A stretch of 64,000 nt of DNA, taken from assembly GCA_017467185.1 (NCBI GenBank), contig JAFTSS010000004.1, forward strand, positions 16,779 through 80,778, in the 5' to 3' direction. The DNA comes from Paludibacteraceae bacterium (GTDB taxonomy: Bacteria; Bacteroidota; Bacteroidia; Bacteroidales; Paludibacteraceae). Numbering within the stretch: position 1 is the first letter of the stretch; each line of letters opens with the position of its first letter. This document shows, piece after piece, positions 44,702-53,094 of this stretch. The notes beneath the pieces are model-generated. The model was given only the letters and a program-made list of their open reading frames with translations. It had not been told where the DNA came from and did no database searches. Made by a program: the position numbers and the translations under genes.

Positions 44702-45958
44702 TCATTCCAATCCGTATTCTTTGATGCGACGGTAGAGTGTGCGTTGCGAGATGTTGAGTTCTTCTGCGGCACGGCGGCGGTTGCCGTTGTGTTTGTCGAG
44801 TGCGCGGATAATCATGTCGCGTTCGGCATCGGTAAGCGAGAGCGATTCTTCTACATACTCTTCAGTGTCTTCAACCGCAGTGTCGGCATCTATAATATGT
44901 TGTTGAGGTGTAGGTGTATGTACGATATTCAAACCCTCATGGGTGTGATGTACAGGTGTAGAAGGGTAGTATGAAGGCTCAGTATGAATAGGTTGCGATT
45001 GAGGTTCTGCGTGGCGATTTGCCATCAGTTCAGTGATAACCTTTTTCATGTCGTCCATATCCTTTTTCATATCGAACAGCACTTGATAGAGTATCTCGCG
45101 TTCGTTAGCAAAAGATTTACCTTCGTATTTTTGTTGTTGACCGAAGAGGGTAGGCAATGTGCTTTCGTATTGTTGTGGCAAGTAATTGAGCAGAGTAGAG
45201 CTGTCAATTTCGCGATTTTGTTCGATGACAGAAATTTGCTCAGTTACGTTTTTGAGTTGACGGATATTGCCACGCCAATAGTAGTTTACAAGCATATTTT
45301 GTGCATCGGCAGTGAGTTTTATCACTGGCATTTTGTATTTCTCGGCAAAGTCGGCAGCAAAGCGACGGAATAGCAACGGAATATCCTCTTTGCGTTCGCG
45401 CAATGGTGGAATGTGGATAGGTACTGCGTTAAGACGATAATAGAGGTCCTCGCGAAAACGACCATCGGCAATAGCCTGTAGCATATTTACGTTTGTGGCA
45501 GCCACTACGCGCACGTTGGTTTTCTGCACTTTAGATGAACCGACGCGCATAAATTCGCCTGCTTCGAGTACACGCAACAATCGCACTTGTGTTGAAAGAG
45601 GCAATTCGCCCACTTCGTCGAGGAATATAGTGCCACCGTTAGCCTCTTCAAAGTAGCCTTTGCGGTCGGATGTAGCAGAGGTAAAGGAGCCTTTTTCGTG
45701 TCCGAAAAGTTCGGAGTCGATAGTGCCTTCGGGTATTGCACCGCAGTTTACAGCGATGTATTTGTTGTGTTTGCGTGCGCTATATTGATGTATTATTTGC
45801 GGAAAGTTTTCTTTACCAACACCACTTTCGCCTTGTATGAGCACCGATAGGTCGGTGTTAGCCACTTGTACGGCAGTGTCGATTGCACGATTTAGGGCAG
45901 GCGATAGGCCTATAATTCCAAATCGTTGTTTAACAGCTTGTATATCACTTAAATTCAT
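44702..45958 (-). CDS. Sigma54-interaction-domain transcriptional regulator without receiver domain
   Basis: 418 residues. The AAA+ domain spans about 12-245 with Walker A GESGVGKE, Walker B GGTIFLDEVGELP and arginine-finger region; a Fis-type helix-turn-helix closes the protein (RRRAAEELNISQRTLYRRIK). There is no N-terminal sensory domain, as in the Bacteroidetes regulator that usually sits next to lptE. The sigma54-contact loop, normally GAFTGA, reads GSFTSA here, which may weaken or change activation. A Glu/His/Pro-rich linker covers about 300-360. It probably starts the lptE-secG transcription unit. Confidence 0.88.
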   Translation of the reverse strand: MNLSDIQAVKQRFGIIGLSPALNRAIDTAVQVANTDLSVLIQGESGVGKENFPQIIHQYSARKHNKYIAVNCGAIPEGTIDSELFGHEKGSFTSATSDRKGYFEEANGGTIFLDEVGELPLSTQVRLLRVLEAGEFMRVGSSKVQKTNVRVVAATNVNMLQAIADGRFREDLYYRLNAVPIHIPPLRERKEDIPLLFRRFAADFAEKYKMPVIKLTADAQNMLVNYYWRGNIRQLKNVTEQISVIEQNREIDSSTLLNYLPQQYESTLPTLFGQQQKYEGKSFANEREILYQVLFDMKKDMDDMKKVITELMANRHAEPQSQPIHTEPSYYPSTPVHHTHEGLNIVHTPTPQQHIIDADTAVEDTEEYVEESLSLTDAERDMIIRALDKHNGNRRRAAEELNISQRTLYRRIKEYGLE

Positions 45959-45970
45959 AATGCTATATTG

Positions 45971-46217
45971 ATTTTAACAGAAGTACATATTTTTCTTTTA
46001 ACAGAAGTACATATTTCTATTTTATTGGACGATTTACTTTGTTTGTTTGATTTTAGGTTGGCTACCTTTGTGTTTTCAAGTACATGCCTTGTAATTAATT
46101 AGTAATTGTTATGATTTAGGGCTTGTACTTATAAAAAAGTTGTTATCCTGATAGAGTTAGAAATACAGATTAAAATTTGTAAGCCTATAAATTAATTCTG
46201 TACTTATGTTAAAAATT
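45971..46217. repeat. Nested inverted-repeat element, AAGTACAT family, copy 4
   Basis: The left end TTTTAACAGAAGTACATATT is present twice in tandem (45973 and 45997); the right end is TGTACTTATGTTAAAAA. The inner arm GTTTTCAAGTACATGCC pairs with GGGCTTGTACTTATAAAA. It lies between pdxB and the regulator gene. Confidence 0.72.
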
Positions 46218-47334
46218 AAGAAATATAAAGTTCGCGACGGACGGGGTAATTGCTTCTGAAGTATTCAAATTTTTCAGGTTCGGCTTTTAGAGCGTCGCTA
46301 TCTGCGAGAATGTTATAATTATTTAGCAATAAATCTTTTAATTCATCGTTCGTGGCGTTTGTTGTCTTTTTGGGTGGTAATCCTTCAATTGCTTCGGGTT
46401 GTAGACCAAAGAATTTTGCTACAGCCTCGATTACTTGTTGTGAGGCATTGTATTTACCATCGGCAGAGTAACCCGCAATGTGTGGAGTTGCGATTAGAGC
46501 CCGATTGCGCAATTCGTCATTAGTCTCTGGCTCGCCCTCCCAACAGTCGATTGCTATATTTGAAAGTTGAAACTTGAAATTTGAAAGTTGAGAAAGATGT
46601 GATAATAAAGCATTTTCGTTGATTATTCCTCCTCGTGCGGCGTTGATGATGAGTGGCGAGCGAAGCAAGACGCTTTCCGTGTGTTCCGTGAATTCCGTGT
46701 GAGAAGAAATATTTTCGGTGTGAAGTTCTAATCTTTTGTTGATTATTTCAAAAAACTCCTCATCAGCTAAGTGGTATGTTGCAAATTCTCCCTCTTTGGT
46801 CAGTGGTGTGTGGAATGTTACGACGTCGCATTCCGATGCAATAGTGTGTAAATCGACATATTTGTCAGGATTTTCTAACGCTAACGGAGGGTCGTTGAGT
46901 AATACTTTCATTCCCAATTTGTGTGCCAATTGTTCAACTCGTTTGCCTACATGGCCATGACCGACGATGCTGATGGTTTTGCCTACGAGCGAGCATCCTT
47001 GTTTGTTTGCCCATACAGCGAGGGCTGAGCCTACCCATTGAGCCACCGATTCGGCATTGCATCCAGGTGCATTGGTCCATTTAATGCCGTGTGTATCACA
47101 ATATTCAGTGTCGATATGGTCGATGCCGATAGTGGCAGTAGCGATGAATTTTACTTTTGAATTGTCGAGCAACTCAGCATCGCATCGTGTACGTGTTCTG
47201 ACAATCAGTGCATCTGCCTCCATCACTTTTTCATGCGTAATCTCCTTTGCAACAAGATATTCAACCTCTGCTACACTGTCAAAAGCCCCTCTGATATAAG
47301 GTATATTAGCATCAATTATAATCTTCGGTTTCAT
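46216..47334 (-). CDS. pdxB: Erythronate-4-phosphate dehydrogenase, PdxB
   Basis: NAD-dependent 2-hydroxyacid dehydrogenase of vitamin B6 synthesis. From the ATG at 47334 (MKPKIIIDANIPYIRG) it has 372 residues. Motifs: the VRTRTRCDAELL region, NAD loop GHGHVGKRVEQLA near 130, and INAARGGIINE. Two in-frame stretches are repeat-encoded: LHTENISSHTEFTEHTES before INAARGG (bases 46672-46732) and LSQLSNFKFQLS (46558-46594). The first would add a loop next to the catalytic arginine region. The ORF is intact, so the enzyme may still work. The identification is good. Confidence 0.88.
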   Translation of the reverse strand: MKPKIIIDANIPYIRGAFDSVAEVEYLVAKEITHEKVMEADALIVRTRTRCDAELLDNSKVKFIATATIGIDHIDTEYCDTHGIKWTNAPGCNAESVAQWVGSALAVWANKQGCSLVGKTISIVGHGHVGKRVEQLAHKLGMKVLLNDPPLALENPDKYVDLHTIASECDVVTFHTPLTKEGEFATYHLADEEFFEIINKRLELHTENISSHTEFTEHTESVLLRSPLIINAARGGIINENALLSHLSQLSNFKFQLSNIAIDCWEGEPETNDELRNRALIATPHIAGYSADGKYNASQQVIEAVAKFFGLQPEAIEGLPPKKTTNATNDELKDLLLNNYNILADSDALKAEPEKFEYFRSNYPVRRELYIS

Positions 47335-47411
47335 GAATGCAAAGTTACGAAAAAAAACTGACATTTGTGCCATTTTGGCATAAATTAACATTAAACAAGA
47401 AACCTTTTATT

Positions 47412-47850
47412 TTAAGAGACATAAAGACATGAGAACATGATTTTATTTTTAACGCAAATTTTCGTAAATTACTCATTAAAACTTTTTATTTATGGATAAT
47501 TAATGGTAATTAGCGTTAATAATAGACATGAAGACATGAGAACATGATTTTTTCGTTTTAACGCAAATTTTCGTAAATTACTCATTAAAACTTTTAATTT
47601 ATGGATAATTAATGGTAATTAGCGTTAATAATAGACATGAAGACATGAGAACATGATTTTTTCGTTTAAACGCAAATTTTCGTAAATTACTCATTAAAAC
47701 TTTTTATTTATGGATAATTAATGGTAATTAGCGTTAAAAATAAACATGAAGACATGAGAACATGATTTTTTTGTTTAAACGCAAATTTCCGTAAATTACT
47801 CATAAAAACTTTTTATTTATGGATAATTAATGGCAATTAGCGTTAAATGT
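47412..47850. repeat. Four tandem copies of a 109-bp repeat
   Basis: The word AACGCAAATT starts at 47451, 47560, 47669 and 47778, exactly 109 bases apart. Each unit has AGACATGAAGACATGAGAAC, then TAACGCAAATTTTCGTAAAT ... TGGTAATTAGCGTTAA, so each contains an inverted TTAACGC/GCGTTAA pair. It fills the pgeF-pdxB gap. There is no ORF. Confidence 0.85.
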
Positions 47851-47924
47851 TATTTTCTTGTCATCCAGTCTTCCTGTCTAAATAAACGTCCTACTATCTT
47901 CTTGTCTGAAAGAAAAGAAAGACT

Positions 47925-48701
47925 TTAGGTCTTTAAAAAAATCCCCGAAAATATTCTGCCTGAATTTATTCCAAATCTGCGAGCCGAGAAAAACATATCA
48001 GAATTGCGAAAAGTGCAGATGTCTGAAATTTCTATGTTTTGTTCTGCAATGCTATTATTGAGTAATTCGAATCTAACGGCAGCTTTTAGGTCGAGGTGCG
48101 ACTTTGCCCAATCGGCGCGGTCGATGAAAATATCTTCAATCGGGAAACCTGTATCGGCAAATTGAGGTTTCAGTTCGTCGCCCACCTCATATATCTCAGT
48201 TGAGATAGCAGGACCCACAGCACAGAGCAGTTCCGACGGATTAGACCCATACTTTTCTTTCATCATCGCAATGCCTTTCGTCACTATTCTGCCCACTAAT
48301 CCTCGCCAACCAGCATGCAGAGTGGCAGCAGCGTGGTGGGTAGGGTCGTAAATCAGCACAGGCAAGCAATCGGCTGTGTTGATGCCTATACATGAGCCTT
48401 TTATGTCGCTTATTAAGCCATCGGTCTCTTCAAAATCGTCTGTTTCAGACACACACTTCACATTGTTAGTATGTGTTTGACGGGGAATGAATAGATTGTT
48501 TGGCTCAATGTTGTGGTATTGACAAAAGAGTTGACGGTTTATGCGTACATGCTCAGGATTGTCGCCAACGTAGTGGCAGAGGTTTAGTCGCCCGTATTGC
48601 CCCTTGCTGACGCCTTCGGTGTTATTCTTAAAATAGCCCTCTCGTGTGGTCGAGAAGGCTATCATTCTATCTTCGTAAGGTTCAAAAATTTTGTATTTCA
48701 T
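47925..48701 (-). CDS. pgeF: Peptidoglycan editing factor PgeF (YfiH/laccase-domain family)
   Basis: 258-residue purine-nucleoside-binding, zinc-dependent protein formerly called a polyphenol oxidase; in E. coli it corrects misincorporated residues in peptidoglycan precursors. The motifs RQTHTNNV (about 76-83), GINTADCLPVLIYD (about 106-119) and AATLHAGWRGLVGRIV (about 124-139) supply the conserved Cys and His ligands. The start codon lies inside the 3' end of the upstream DUF3784-like gene (20-base overlap), so the two are translationally linked. The identification is secure. Confidence 0.9.
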   Translation of the reverse strand: MKYKIFEPYEDRMIAFSTTREGYFKNNTEGVSKGQYGRLNLCHYVGDNPEHVRINRQLFCQYHNIEPNNLFIPRQTHTNNVKCVSETDDFEETDGLISDIKGSCIGINTADCLPVLIYDPTHHAAATLHAGWRGLVGRIVTKGIAMMKEKYGSNPSELLCAVGPAISTEIYEVGDELKPQFADTGFPIEDIFIDRADWAKSHLDLKAAVRFELLNNSIAEQNIEISDICTFRNSDMFFSARRFGINSGRIFSGIFLKT

Positions 48702-49392
48702 TGTATAGTTGTTCGGTAGCTAACGCATCGTAAAGGTTTAGTATCAAGTGCTTATTGTTATAATGGATTACGATTACAGGGGCTTTAATGTCGTGAATAA
48801 AGAGTTTACATTTTCCCCAATCGGTGAGGCGGAAGTAGCCTTTTAGTATCGACCCATCGGAATAGCCATTTACGCGTAGTTCGATTTTTGGTAGATTGTG
48901 TAATGTGCTGATATATACGGTGTCGATTTCGTTTAGAGGTATAGTCTCACTATACATACCATTGATTACGAGGTCATTGTCGGTAGTGTGTATTTTGCTT
49001 TCGGTTTTACCACCGATGAAAAGTCCGACTACGAGGAATAGAGTTACTGCTAATATTGCAGCCGTGATAGTCTGTTTTTTGCGTGATTGAGGATTTTTGT
49101 CGTAGCGACGAGTGCGAGCAACCATATAGCCAACCATAGCAAACGCAATCATAATCATCGCATAGATTGGCCACGAACCTTTGATGAAATAACTCATAAT
49201 GCCCACGATAATTAAAGCCGTGCCACTCACGACCATCGACTTGCAACAGAGTAGTTTTAGAGCCTCAATGTCGATGTTTTTGCGTTGTTCTTCAGTGGCA
49301 TAACGCCAATTTTTTATTAGTGACGGATATTTCAAAGTCAGAAAACCCAATACAATGAGAAATAGTCCCAAGAAAACATTTGTCATAACCAT
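48682..49392 (-). CDS. DUF3784-like membrane protein
   Basis: 236 residues with four hydrophobic segments (about 3-20, 49-69, 74-92 and 107-127) followed by a soluble beta-rich domain (about 130-236) that resembles a bacterial PH-like fold (YSETIPLNEIDTVYISTL, IELRVNG). The N-terminal part with the paired helices around an Arg/Lys-rich loop fits DUF3784. It overlaps pgeF by 20 bases. The function is unknown; the assignment is tentative. Confidence 0.6.
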   Translation of the reverse strand: MVMTNVFLGLFLIVLGFLTLKYPSLIKNWRYATEEQRKNIDIEALKLLCCKSMVVSGTALIIVGIMSYFIKGSWPIYAMIMIAFAMVGYMVARTRRYDKNPQSRKKQTITAAILAVTLFLVVGLFIGGKTESKIHTTDNDLVINGMYSETIPLNEIDTVYISTLHNLPKIELRVNGYSDGSILKGYFRLTDWGKCKLFIHDIKAPVIVIHYNNKHLILNLYDALATEQLYNEIQNF

Positions 49393-49528
49393 AGTAATAT
49401 AGTGTTAAGAGTTTAGAGTTTAGCGTATAGAGTTAAGAGTTAAGAGTTTAGAGTTAATAGTTAAGTGTATAGAGTTAGTGTCGCATGGTTCTTTATACAC
49501 TAAACTTTCAATTTTAAACTTTATTTGA

Positions 49529-49559
49529 CAAAGGTACAAAATATTTTTGAGAAAAGCAA
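49529..49559 (-). promoter_or_regulatory. Predicted promoter of the DUF3784-pgeF pair
   Basis: On the minus strand TTG (49559-49557), 20 bases, then TACCTTTG (49536-49529). The leader of about 130 nt carries AGAGTTTAGAGTTAAGAGTT tandem words. Confidence 0.7.
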
Positions 49560-49859
49560 TAGTTTGTTCCTACGAACTTATAATCTGCTGAAATGCTCTT
49601 TGAAAATGTTATTTCAGCAACTTATAGGTCGAAATATTTTTTAAATGTATACCTAAATTTGTTATGTAGATACTCACTCAAGTGTGTATTACCCTTAAGC
49701 AATGTGTAAGCAAACTGCAAGCAAGAAAACAGTTATTCTGAGTACACACTGAGAGTGTGTATTTTTGCGAAAAAGAATCGCTTTATCCTGGCTTGCCTTA
49801 TGAAAAAGGTTGCTGTAGGGGAATTGAGAATTAAGAATTAAGAATGCTTAGGATTATGT

Positions 49860-50095
49860 TTCGTTTAAGTCCCGTAGGGACGATAGAATACAGGCAGGGG
49901 CGTAAGCCCCTGATATATGTTTCATTTCATCATAAACCCCGGAGGGGTGACAGAGTATATGTTGTTGTATATTAGTAATTCGGAGTTGTTTCCTCTGTCG
50001 CACCTACGGTGCTTATTTTATATATAATCTTTTACATCAGGGGTTTATACCCCTGCCTGTGATATATTACTCCTACGGAATTTATTTTTATCGGA
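49860..50095. repeat. CCCGTAGGGACG / GGGGCGTAAGCCCC dispersed palindromes
   Basis: A series of short hairpins (CAGGGGCGTAAGCCCCTG, CCCCGGAGGGG, CACCTACGGTG, TCAGGGGTTTATACCCCTG) arranged nearly symmetrically around 49975. A related set lies at 58600-58712. The flanking 49670-49780 bases hold GAGTACACACTGAGAGTGTG, also found near 985. There is no ORF in the 1.1-kb gap. Confidence 0.55.
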
Positions 50096-50123
50096 CACCA
50101 ATAATATTTTTTTGTTGTGATTG

Positions 50124-50154
50124 TTGTTTGATTGATTTTATTTTTGTACCTTTG
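50124..50154 (+). promoter_or_regulatory. Predicted promoter of structured RNA copy 2
   Basis: TTG (50124-50126), 20 bases, then TACCTTTG (50147-50154), followed by GTGACATATA as in copy 1. Confidence 0.7.
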
Positions 50155-50157
50155 CGG

Positions 50158-50370
50158 TGACATATAATACACCCAAGTGGGTCATTCTTGGGGTATTTTG
50201 ATTATAGCATTTTTGCTCATTTCTTCTGATATTGAAGTTTGGCGACTTAAATGAGACCGAAGGAATAAGTTAAAAGATGCTCACGTGTATAATAGCGTGA
50301 GCTTAACTTATTCGTAGTCTCAAGGTCACGCCAAACACCTAATATCAGCGAGAAAGTTAAGTTCTCGCTT
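50158..50370 (+). ncRNA. Candidate structured RNA, copy 2, with terminator
   Basis: It begins with a hairpin ATACACCCAAG / CTTGGGGTAT, then the conserved TATAGCATTTTTGCTCATTT. Helices: CTGATATT/AATATCAG, TTTGGCG/CGCCAAA, GAGAC/GTCTC, AATAAGTT/AACTTATT and GCTCACGT/GCGTGAGC, closed by the terminator GCGAGAA/TTCTCGC plus T run. Compared with copy 1 (28839-29012), the first, third and last helices differ in sequence but keep pairing, which is covariation between paralogues. The loops AAGG and AAGGTCA are unchanged. A secreted-protein gene starts about 135 bases downstream. Confidence 0.72.
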
Positions 50371-50507
50371 TTTTTATGCTTTTTTTTGAAAATATTTTAT
50401 TTTTGTCACAAATTGTTAAAATGAGGTTGTAAATTTGCACCCAAATTAAGAATAATTGATTTTTAAAATATAAAAGTTGTGCCCGACACGGATTTAGGGA
50501 TAATGCC

Positions 50508-51194
50508 ATGAGAAAAATATTTACTATTATTGTTTTATTGGTTGCTTCGGTGACTTTGTTTGCACAAAGTGATGTTACTAAATTTTTAGGCATTCCTGTT
50601 GATGGTTTTAAGCCTGATATGATTAGAAAACTCAAAGAAAAAGGTTTTGTTAGTACAGAATATGATAAAGATGTTTTAGAGGGAGAATTTAATGGATATA
50701 GTGTATATATTGGTGTTGTAACTAATAATAATAAGGTTTATCGTATAGGGGTTACTGATAAAAATTCAATTAGTGAAACGGATATAAGAATAAGATTTAA
50801 TAATCTTTGTCGTCAATTTGGTGATAATCCTAAATATACTACACCTATTTTAACGAGTGTTGATGATTATATTATTTCAGAAGATGAAGATATATCGTAT
50901 GAAATGTCTGTTAATAATAAAAGATATCAAGCTGCATTTTATCAGAAACCTGATACTATTGCTCAGCAAAAAGATCTTGAGAATTATAGAAATTCTTTAT
51001 TAGAAAAATATACAGAAGAAGAATTAAATGATTCTGCTACAGTAAATAAAATTGTTCAAGATGCAATTTTGTATGCAATGGACATTTCTACAAAGAAAAG
51101 CGTATGGTTTATGATTTCAGAAAGTTATGGGAAATATTATATTATTATGTTTTATGATAATGAATATAATAAAGCGAATGGTGAAGATTTATAA
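50508..51194 (+). CDS. Hypothetical secreted protein
   Basis: 228 residues with a type I signal peptide (KIFTIIVLLVASVTLFAQS, cleavage after Ala19 likely). The mature part begins DVTKFLGIPVDGFKPDMIRK and is mixed alpha/beta without cysteines or recognisable catalytic motif; similar 'FLGIPVDG' openings are common in small Bacteroidales secreted proteins, as I recall. Codon use is AT-rich. The upstream sequence 50386-50455 (TTTTATTTTTGTCACAAATT, then GAGGTTGTAAATTTGCA) contains a promoter-like -7 element also found at 63300-63341. Confidence 0.7.
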   Translation: MRKIFTIIVLLVASVTLFAQSDVTKFLGIPVDGFKPDMIRKLKEKGFVSTEYDKDVLEGEFNGYSVYIGVVTNNNKVYRIGVTDKNSISETDIRIRFNNLCRQFGDNPKYTTPILTSVDDYIISEDEDISYEMSVNNKRYQAAFYQKPDTIAQQKDLENYRNSLLEKYTEEELNDSATVNKIVQDAILYAMDISTKKSVWFMISESYGKYYIIMFYDNEYNKANGEDL

Positions 51195-51220
51195 AATAGA
51201 TATATGATGATTATAAAAAA

Positions 51221-51310
51221 ACAAATCCGCTCCTACATATTTGTAGAAGCGGATTTTTATTTTGAAAATCGCACTGCCGTTTTGTTGAGAAAGAATTCCT
51301 ATACTGCAAG
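51221..51310. repeat. AATCCGCTCCTAC repeat, truncated copy 1
   Basis: Hairpin ATCCGCTCCTAC / GTAGAAGCGGAT followed by TTTTTAT, then AAAATCGCACTGCCGTTTTG and GAGAAAGAATTCCTATACTG. The first 90 bases match the longer copies at 52783-53056 and 60619-60860. The hairpin may terminate the preceding secreted-protein gene. Confidence 0.7.
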
Positions 51311-51411
51311 TATAGAAAATTATGTTTTTTTTTATGTATTTGAAAATAGGGGAAAATAATATGTTTTTTTCAAGTGTATTTGAAAATTTTGCTCATTGGT
51401 TGTTATTTTTC

Positions 51412-51442
51412 TTGTTTGTTTGAAAAAAAAACATTACCTTTG
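51412..51442 (+). promoter_or_regulatory. Predicted promoter of the AAA/DUF4143 gene
   Basis: TTG (51412-51414), 20 bases, then TACCTTTG (51435-51442), 24 bases before the ATG. Confidence 0.7.
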
Positions 51443-51465
51443 TGGCGTAAAATAAAGCATAGATT

Positions 51466-52731
51466 ATGATAGACCAGATTCGTAAATATAATTTTTGGGA
51501 TAATAATATTCCTGAGTTGGGTTTTGAGCGTAGAGAATACATTCAAAAGATACATGCATCAGTGGGTAATAATTTGGTTAAGGTATTGGTTGGGCAACGA
51601 CGTGCAGGTAAGAGTTTTGTATTGCGGCAGTTGGCTAAGCGATTGCTGGATGATGGAGTGCCTGTTCAAAATATTTTGTATGTGAATACAGAATATCTTG
51701 AATATGGATATTTGAAAACAGCAACTGATTTACAGGCTTTATATCAAGAGTATAAGCGAATGTTGTGTCCAGAGGGAAAGGTTTATCTTTTTCTTGATGA
51801 AATACAACAAATAAAGGACTGGGAGAAGTTTGTTAATTCTCATTCTCAGGATTTTGTAGAGCCTAAAGAGATTTTTATAAGTGGATCGAATTCAGATTTG
51901 CTTTCAGGCGAATTGGCAACGCTATTATCAGGACGTTATGTTGAATTTGAGATATTGCCATATAGTTTTCATGAATATATAAGGAAAGAGGGTTATGAAG
52001 CTAATCGTGAAAATTATTTGCAATTTTTGCAAATGGGTATGTTGCCAGAATTGTTTTATTTGCAAACAGAGGATGTTCGTAGGTATTATGTGTCGGCTAT
52101 AAAAGATACGGTTATGCTACGAGATATTGTGCATAGATATAATGTGAAAGATTCGCAGTTGTTGGAAGATTTATTTTGTTATGTTGTGAATAATGCAGGT
52201 AGATTATTTTCAATATCTAATATAGTCAACTATTTTAAGTCGCAAGGGAGGAAAACAAATTATGAAACATTATCTACTTATTTGTCATATTTGAGTAAGG
52301 CTTTTCTTGTGCATAAAGCAGAGAGATACAATATAGCGGGAAAAGAACTTCTTTCTGGTAATTCTAAGTATTATAGTAATGATTTAGCATATTATAATTA
52401 TTTATATCGTGGTTTTTCTTATGGTTTAGGAAACTTGTTAGAAAATGCTGTTTATTTGGATTTGCGTCGTAAAGGGTGGCTGGTGTATGTTGGTGTGCAA
52501 GGTCAACTTGAAGTGGATTTTGTAGCAATACAAGGAGATCAAAAATTATATGTTCAAGTATGTTGGCAAATGGCAAGTGATGAACAAACCGCTAAAAGAG
52601 AATATGCACCATTGTTGAATATTAAAGATCAATTTAGAAAAGTGGTTGTGAGTTTAGATGAGATTCGTTTCCCGAATAATAATGGAGTAGAACATTTGTT
52701 CCCTTGGGAATTAGCAACTTATAATGTTTGA
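51466..52731 (+). CDS. AAA_14 / DUF4143 ATPase
   Basis: A 421-residue single-gene ATPase. N-terminal AAA_14 domain with Walker A VGQRRAGKSFVL (about 42-53) and Walker B VYLFLDEIQQI (about 105-115); the C-terminal DUF4143 domain (about 200-400) includes a short PD-(D/E)XK-like pattern LENAVYLDLRRKG ... EVDFVAI ... YVQVCW. The family is widespread in gut anaerobes, highly paralogous and of unknown function; links to toxin-antitoxin-like or mobile loci have been suggested. It stands alone between two copies of the AATCCGCTCCTAC repeat. Confidence 0.9.
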   Translation: MIDQIRKYNFWDNNIPELGFERREYIQKIHASVGNNLVKVLVGQRRAGKSFVLRQLAKRLLDDGVPVQNILYVNTEYLEYGYLKTATDLQALYQEYKRMLCPEGKVYLFLDEIQQIKDWEKFVNSHSQDFVEPKEIFISGSNSDLLSGELATLLSGRYVEFEILPYSFHEYIRKEGYEANRENYLQFLQMGMLPELFYLQTEDVRRYYVSAIKDTVMLRDIVHRYNVKDSQLLEDLFCYVVNNAGRLFSISNIVNYFKSQGRKTNYETLSTYLSYLSKAFLVHKAERYNIAGKELLSGNSKYYSNDLAYYNYLYRGFSYGLGNLLENAVYLDLRRKGWLVYVGVQGQLEVDFVAIQGDQKLYVQVCWQMASDEQTAKREYAPLLNIKDQFRKVVVSLDEIRFPNNNGVEHLFPWELATYNV

Positions 52732-52782
52732 TTTTAGTGCTTATGGGTTAATAGAGTTTTATAGAGGGAAATAGATAAAACG

Positions 52783-53056
52783 AATCCGCTCCTACTGATT
52801 GAGTAGAAGCGGATTTTTATATAAAAATCGCACTGCCATTTTGTTGAGAAAGAATTCCTATACTGCAAGATTTGAGGTGTTCCTGTCTTTGTAATCTGCC
52901 GACCTTTGTTGGTTACAACTCTTTTTGAGAGAAGCGCAGCCCGCCATTGATAAAGGAAGTTAGCCTCTGTGATGTTAAAATAACTGTTGAATCTTCTAAC
53001 CTCAGGCTGATAGCGTGATTTTGTACTATTAGAATTGCAAAGAGTGTGCCAATCTG
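52783..53056. repeat. AATCCGCTCCTAC repeat, long copy 2
   Basis: Hairpin AATCCGCTCCTACT / AGTAGAAGCGGATT then about 230 bases of conserved sequence including AAGATTTGAGGTGTTCC, ACAACTCTTTTTGAGAGAAG, TGATAAAGGAAGTTAGCCTC and TTTTGTACTATTAGAATTGC. It differs from copy 3 by about 30 extra bases near the right end. Read on the minus strand, the hairpin plus T run would be its terminator. Confidence 0.75.
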
Positions 53057-53094
53057 TGGTTTGTGTGATAGTTTATTTGATTTTTTTTGTTGTG

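Noticed and set aside
47412..47850. CRISPR array
   Set aside because: The repeated unit is the whole 109 bases with no unique spacers, and there are no cas genes.
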